Part shown: piece by piece, positions 60,529-64,000 of the stretch
Position numbering within the stretch: the stretch's first letter is position 1
How the letters are laid out: every line of letters begins with the position of its first letter
Source: Phaeobacter sp. B1627
GTDB lineage: Bacteria > Pseudomonadota > Alphaproteobacteria > Rhodobacterales > Rhodobacteraceae
Length of the DNA: 64,000 nt
Assembly (NCBI RefSeq): GCF_006265095.1
Contig: NZ_VCNK01000006.1
Coordinates: 124,001 to 188,000, forward strand
Direction: 5' to 3'
Notes under the pieces: generated by a model
What the model was told of the DNA's origin: nothing
What the model saw: only the letters and a program-made list of their open reading frames with translations
Databases searched by the model: none
Made by a program: the position numbers and the translations under genes

Positions 60529-61590
60529 ATGACCCGTACTGTCCTGGAATCGAAGACAAAAACTGCAGTCCTTGGCTTTGACGAACCGTTTTGCGTCATC
60601 GGCGAGCGGATCAATCCGACGGGGCGCAAAAAACTGGCCGCCGAACTGGAAGCGGGCGATTTCTCCACCGTCGAAAAAGACGCGGTTGCACAGGTTCTGG
60701 CGGGGGCGAGTGTGCTCGATATCAACGCGGGCGTCGTCTACAACTCGAACCCGAACCCGAATGAAACAGAGCCGCCGCTGATGACCAAAATCGTCGAATT
60801 GGTTCAGGGGCTGGTTGACGTTCCGCTCTGTATCGACTCCTCGGTGCCGGGCGCGCTGGAGGCGGGGCTGGCGGTCTGCGAAGGCCGTCCGTTGCTGAAT
60901 TCCGTCACCGGCGAAGAGGAGCGGCTGGAGCAGATCCTGCCGTTGGTGAAGAAATACAACGTTCCGGTTGTTGCGATTTCGAACGACGACACCGGAATTT
61001 CCGAAGATCCCGATGTGCGTTTTGAGGTCGCAAAGAAGATCGTTCAACGGGCGGCCGACTTTGGCATTCCGGCCCATGACATTGTCGTTGACCCGCTGGT
61101 GATGCCGGTCGGCGCGATGGGCACTGCGGGGCTTCAGGTTTTTGCGCTGGTGCGCCGTCTACGTGAAGAGCTGGGCGTGAACACCACTTGTGGCGCGTCA
61201 AATATCTCTTTCGGCCTTCCGAACCGCCACGGCATCAACAATGCGTTTCTGCCCATGGCAATGGGGGCTGGGATGACCTCGGCTATCATGAACCCCGTGG
61301 CGCTGCCGGTGACCCAGAAAGTGATCGCCGAAAAGAAAGAGCTGGTCGCGGCCAGTGGCATTGTGCTGCCGGAGGACATGGATGACGAGACCTTTGTCAC
61401 GTTGTTCGGCCTTGGCTCCACCAAGCCGCGCGCCGGCAAGGAAATGGAAGCGATCCGTGCTGCCAATTTCCTGACAAACAACGACCCGCACGGCGGCGAA
61501 TGGATCAAGTTCAACAAGGCACCGCTCAAAGAGGGTGAAGAATCGCGGGGCCGGGGTGGCCGCTCCGGCGGTCGCCGCCGTCGCGCCTAG
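60529..61590 (+). CDS. Methyltetrahydrofolate:corrinoid methyltransferase (pterin-binding)
   Basis: This 353-residue pterin-binding enzyme moves methyl between a corrinoid protein and tetrahydrofolate, as the MeTr/MtvB type does. Marks are FCVIGERINPTGRKKLAAEL, SVLDINAGVVYNSNPNPNE, VDVPLCIDSSVPGALEAGL, PVVAISNDDTGI and TTCGASNISFGLPNRHG. It ends in a Gly/Arg-rich tail (GRGGRSGGRRRRA) unusual for the family, perhaps for contact with a partner. It closes the operon with virulence-factor and MTHFR-like genes. The corrinoid protein itself is not in the window. Confidence 0.9.
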   Translation: MTRTVLESKTKTAVLGFDEPFCVIGERINPTGRKKLAAELEAGDFSTVEKDAVAQVLAGASVLDINAGVVYNSNPNPNETEPPLMTKIVELVQGLVDVPLCIDSSVPGALEAGLAVCEGRPLLNSVTGEEERLEQILPLVKKYNVPVVAISNDDTGISEDPDVRFEVAKKIVQRAADFGIPAHDIVVDPLVMPVGAMGTAGLQVFALVRRLREELGVNTTCGASNISFGLPNRHGINNAFLPMAMGAGMTSAIMNPVALPVTQKVIAEKKELVAASGIVLPEDMDDETFVTLFGLGSTKPRAGKEMEAIRAANFLTNNDPHGGEWIKFNKAPLKEGEESRGRGGRSGGRRRRA

Positions 61591-61630
61591 CGCGGGACCC
61601 CTGGCCGAAGATTGTGACAGAAAATTGTGC

Positions 61631-61659
61631 AAGGGTCGGCGTGTCCGACCCTTCTTTTA
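61631..61659 (+). terminator. Rho-independent terminator of the C1 operon
   Basis: AAGGGTCGG (61631-61639) and CCGACCCTT (61645-61653) form a perfect stem with a 5-base loop, followed by CTTTTAT. It lies 41 bases after the methyltransferase stop. Confidence 0.85.
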
Positions 61660-62083
61660 TCAACCGGTTTAACCAGCCAGCGCCGGCTTTCCGGACCCTT
61701 CTCCAAATAGGCAGGCTCGACGGGTCCGCCCTTTTCCTCATTCTCAAGGCTGGGCTTGTGCGGCGCGTATGGCATTGGCGCAACCGAGGTGCCGGAGTGG
61801 TATTGCGCAAACGGCCGATCGCGCGGGCGCTGTCACCCTCGCGCGCGCCGCGAATCGGACGTAAATCCAACGCTCCGCAGCCCGGCCTGCCCCCACCGCC
61901 AGCGCCGGACTTCAACTGGCTTTGCGCACTTCCCGATCCATGGCTGATACGAATTTTCCGCCGCAGCGCCAAATACCGGCTCGGCTGCGGAATTGTATTT
62001 ACAACGTGACATTGGCGCTTCAGCACCAAGGAACGGGAAGATGACGCCTCCCGGATGAGGGGGGGCGAAAGGGAGGATTTGAG
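61660..62083 (+). other. Gene-free stretch before dehydrogenase gene
   Basis: These 424 bases hold no convincing gene. TTGTA-TT-TACAA at 61993-62004 is a short inverted repeat, about 80 bases before the dehydrogenase start, and could be an operator. GGGAGG at about 62072 is the ribosome site. Confidence 0.45.
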
Positions 62084-63121
62084 ATGGAAGCGCTGGTTCT
62101 TGAGGAGAAGGGAAAGCTCGCTCTGCGTGATTTCGGGCTCGTCGGAGAGATGGGGCCGCGAGATGTTCGCATCAAGACGCATACCGTCGGCATCTGTGGC
62201 TCGGATGTTCACTACTATAGCCACGGAAAGATCGGCCAATTCATCGTCGACGCCCCCATGATCCTCGGCCATGAGGCCTCCGGCACGGTGATCGCCTGCG
62301 GCGATGAGGTGACAGACTTCAAGCCCGGTGATCGTGTCTGCATGGAACCCGGCATTCCCAACCCCGACAGTCGTGCGTCAAAACTCGGACTATACAACGT
62401 GGATCCTGATGTCCGGTTCTGGGCGACACCGCCTATTCATGGCTGTCTGATACCCGAGGTCATCCATCCTGCGGCCTTTACATATAAATTGCCCGAAACC
62501 CTGAGCTTTGCGGAGGGGGCGATGGTCGAACCCTTCGCCATTGGCATGCAGGCTGCGCTGCGTGCCCGGATCCAGCCCGGCGATCTCGCCGTTGTGACAG
62601 GGGCTGGGCCGATCGGGATGATGGTCGCGCTAGCGGCACTGGCAGGCGGCTGCGCCAAGGTGATCCTGGCGGATCTGGCGCAGCCGAAACTCGATATCAT
62701 AGGGACATACGACGGCATCGAAACGGTGAACATCCGCCACAAGAGCGTAGTTGATGCCGTGCGCGAGGCGACCGAGGGATGGGGCGCGGATGTGGTGTTT
62801 GAATGTTCCGGCGCTGCGCCTGCCGTGCTTGGCCTGCCGGAGTTGGCGCGTCCCGGCGGTGCGGTGGTTCTGGTCGGGATGCCGGTCGAACCTGTCCCGA
62901 TGGATGTGGTGGGGCTGCAGGTCAAAGAACTTCGGCTCGAAACTGTGTTCCGCTACGCGAATGTGTACGACCGTGCGATTGCGCTTATGGCCTCAGGCAA
63001 GGTTGATCTGAAACCGCTGATCTCCGACACGATCCCTTTCGCCCAGAGCATCAAGGCGTTCGATCGCGCGGTCGAGGCGCGTGAGACAGACGTGAAACTC
63101 CAGATCCGCATGCCGGACTGA
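62084..63121 (+). CDS. Zinc-dependent polyol (xylitol/sorbitol-type) dehydrogenase
   Basis: This 345-residue medium-chain dehydrogenase oxidises a polyol with NAD. The catalytic zinc ligands are C in [14 protein letters not shown] and E in LGHEASG, and E in MVEPFAIG. The cofactor turn is [10 protein letters not shown]. The structural-zinc loop, usually four Cys, reads [20 protein letters not shown] and has no Cys, as in mammalian sorbitol dehydrogenase. The opening [18 protein letters not shown] fits xylitol or L-idonate dehydrogenases. It stands alone, with an AraC regulator 390 bases downstream. Confidence 0.9.
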   Translation: MEALVLEEKGKLALRDFGLVGEMGPRDVRIKTHTVGICGSDVHYYSHGKIGQFIVDAPMILGHEASGTVIACGDEVTDFKPGDRVCMEPGIPNPDSRASKLGLYNVDPDVRFWATPPIHGCLIPEVIHPAAFTYKLPETLSFAEGAMVEPFAIGMQAALRARIQPGDLAVVTGAGPIGMMVALAALAGGCAKVILADLAQPKLDIIGTYDGIETVNIRHKSVVDAVREATEGWGADVVFECSGAAPAVLGLPELARPGGAVVLVGMPVEPVPMDVVGLQVKELRLETVFRYANVYDRAIALMASGKVDLKPLISDTIPFAQSIKAFDRAVEARETDVKLQIRMPD

Positions 63122-63511
63122 GCCACGTATCTCTGAAGAGATCGTGTGCCTGCGGTGACTGTCACGCAGAGGCGCTGAACGGCCAGGTACAGGCGAAAAA
63201 GTATGAGGCTCCTATGGGGAAATATTTACGCGCCAAACCGCGGCGCCAAAACTGAGGCCAAACCGCATTTCCCCTGAATAGCGGCATTCTGGCGACAATT
63301 TTTATGCAGCGCGGCGTTCATGATGCCGCGCTGCGGCGTTTCTGCGAGGGTCCCGTTCACTCCCCCTGCGCAGGAACGTGGTCATACATGTTAAAAAAGT
63401 ATCAGACAAAGCTCTGTGGTGAGGTAGAGCGCAGGAGGCAGCTCCGCTAGGGTCTCTCTTACTGAGACCGGTCCGGGGGGAGCTGGAGACGGTCACAGCG
63501 GGAGGATTGAG
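63122..63511. other. Gene-free stretch between dehydrogenase and AraC-type gene
   Basis: These 390 bases hold no gene. They contain one strong inverted repeat (63306-63334, listed separately) and the ribosome site GGGAGG just before 63512. Confidence 0.5.
63306..63334. repeat. 10-base perfect inverted repeat
   Basis: GCAGCGCGGC (63306-63315) and GCCGCGCTGC (63325-63334) surround a 9-base AT-rich centre. No T run follows on either strand, so it is either a hairpin at the end of the dehydrogenase mRNA or a protein-binding site. Confidence 0.6.
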
Positions 63512-64000
63512 ATGCAACCTGATCTGGAACTTGTCCATATCCGCAAGGGCGAGAGTTTTGCCGCGTGGATGCATGGCTATCCGTTCCGGACCGTGCGTTG
63601 GCACTACCATCCGGAATATGAAATTCACCTTGTGGTGGATACGCATGGCACGTTCTATCTTGGCGATCACATCGGCGAATTCGGTCCGGGTCAGTTGATC
63701 ATGACGGGACCGAACCTACCGCAGAACTGGATTTCGGACGTCGGCCCCGATGAGAGTGTGCCAGCGAGATCCTATGTGCTCCAGTTTCCGGAGCGTTTCA
63801 TCGAAGATGCCGCCGCCTCTATGCCCGAGATGGAGGCGATCCGTCCCCTGCTGGAGCGCAGCCATCGCGGATTGCTCTTTGATGCCGCGACGGGTGCGGC
63901 GGTGAAGCCGCTGATGCGTGAGACCTTCGAGGCCACAGGTCTCAGGCGGCTGGCTCTGTTCTGGCAGGTCCTTGATATCCTTGCCAATGCGCCCGACCCC
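63512..64000 (+). CDS. AraC-family regulator, N-terminal part (cut by window edge)
   Basis: The first 163 residues are visible and remain open at the window end. They form a cupin-type ligand domain: FRTVRWHYHPEYEIHLVVDT, FGPGQLIMTGPNLPQNW and SYVLQFPERFIEDA are characteristic of AraC regulators with an N-terminal cupin. The DNA-binding domain lies beyond the edge. GGGAGGATTGAG precedes the ATG. It probably controls a sugar or polyol pathway, perhaps with the dehydrogenase upstream. Confidence 0.85.
   Translation, partial: MQPDLELVHIRKGESFAAWMHGYPFRTVRWHYHPEYEIHLVVDTHGTFYLGDHIGEFGPGQLIMTGPNLPQNWISDVGPDESVPARSYVLQFPERFIEDAAASMPEMEAIRPLLERSHRGLLFDAATGAAVKPLMRETFEATGLRRLALFWQVLDILANAPDP

Noticed and set aside
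1-64000. CRISPR arrays, insertion sequences and rRNA genes
   Set aside because: I saw no regularly spaced direct repeats of CRISPR type, no transposase frames with terminal repeats, and no rRNA-like sequence. The only mobile-element trace is the integrase stump near 20 kb.

Overview
The window reads as chromosomal DNA of a marine alphaproteobacterium of the Rhodobacterales (Roseobacter group). The grounds are high GC with NCG/NNC-rich codon use, an MttB-family methyltransferase, a virulence-factor/MTHFR/corrinoid-methyltransferase trio, an AttH/FtsX ABC operon, many solute-binding-protein transporters, and ATGA gene overlaps. This is inference from gene content; there is no rRNA to confirm it. 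One tRNA gene (Leu, anticodon CAA) is present.

Layout. 1-1.4 kb: 5' part of an MttB-type methyltransferase on the minus strand. 1.8-10.5 kb: ordinary housekeeping genes (exported hypothetical, cysS-cimA, squalene/phytoene-synthase-like protein, MFS carrier, AlkA-type glycosylase, esterase, RluE-type pseudouridine synthase, HNH nuclease). 10.7-15.9 kb: a self-contained three-gene cassette of unknown proteins (428, 1127 and 163 aa) with close spacing and its own terminator. The large protein has helical repeats and a C-terminal His-rich domain that looks like a polymorphic-toxin tip, and the small acidic protein fits an immunity protein. This is the best candidate for an undescribed system. 15.9-18.5 kb: ornithine cyclodeaminase, arginase and a divergent Lrp/AsnC regulator (arginine to proline). 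18.5-20.4 kb: dsbB, a DedA/YqaA membrane protein, tRNA-Leu, paired direct repeats and the stump of a tyrosine integrase.

20.4-37.7 kb is about 17 kb of genes all on the minus strand. From the promoter end: a PxpABC-type 5-oxoprolinase set with biotin carboxylase and biotin carrier; a GntR regulator with two wHTH domains, coupled to a substrate-binding protein without an export signal; a PotABCD-like importer with two different ATPases; two SDRs; an amidase; a polysaccharide-deacetylase-fold enzyme; a small Cys protein; and a COG0523 GTPase. Divergent from it lie a LysR regulator, an AEC transporter, an AraC regulator and a HyuA/HyuB ATP-dependent hydantoinase pair. Together this reads as an uptake and ring-opening system for cyclic amides such as lactams, hydantoins or 5-oxoproline; the true substrate cannot be read from sequence.

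45.3-49.6 kb: a UgpBAEC-type glycerol-3-phosphate importer. 50-55.2 kb: an orphan TAXI-type binding protein, then an AttH lipocalin-like protein with an FtsX permease and LolD-like ATPase. 55.3-59 kb: K+ channel, YihY membrane protein, a small basic protein, rlmE and ppx/gppA. 59.3-61.6 kb: virulence-factor-family protein, MTHFR-like reductase and a methyltetrahydrofolate:corrinoid methyltransferase, a C1 branch that matches the MttB gene at the other end of the window. 62-64 kb: a polyol-type dehydrogenase and the first part of an AraC regulator cut by the window edge.
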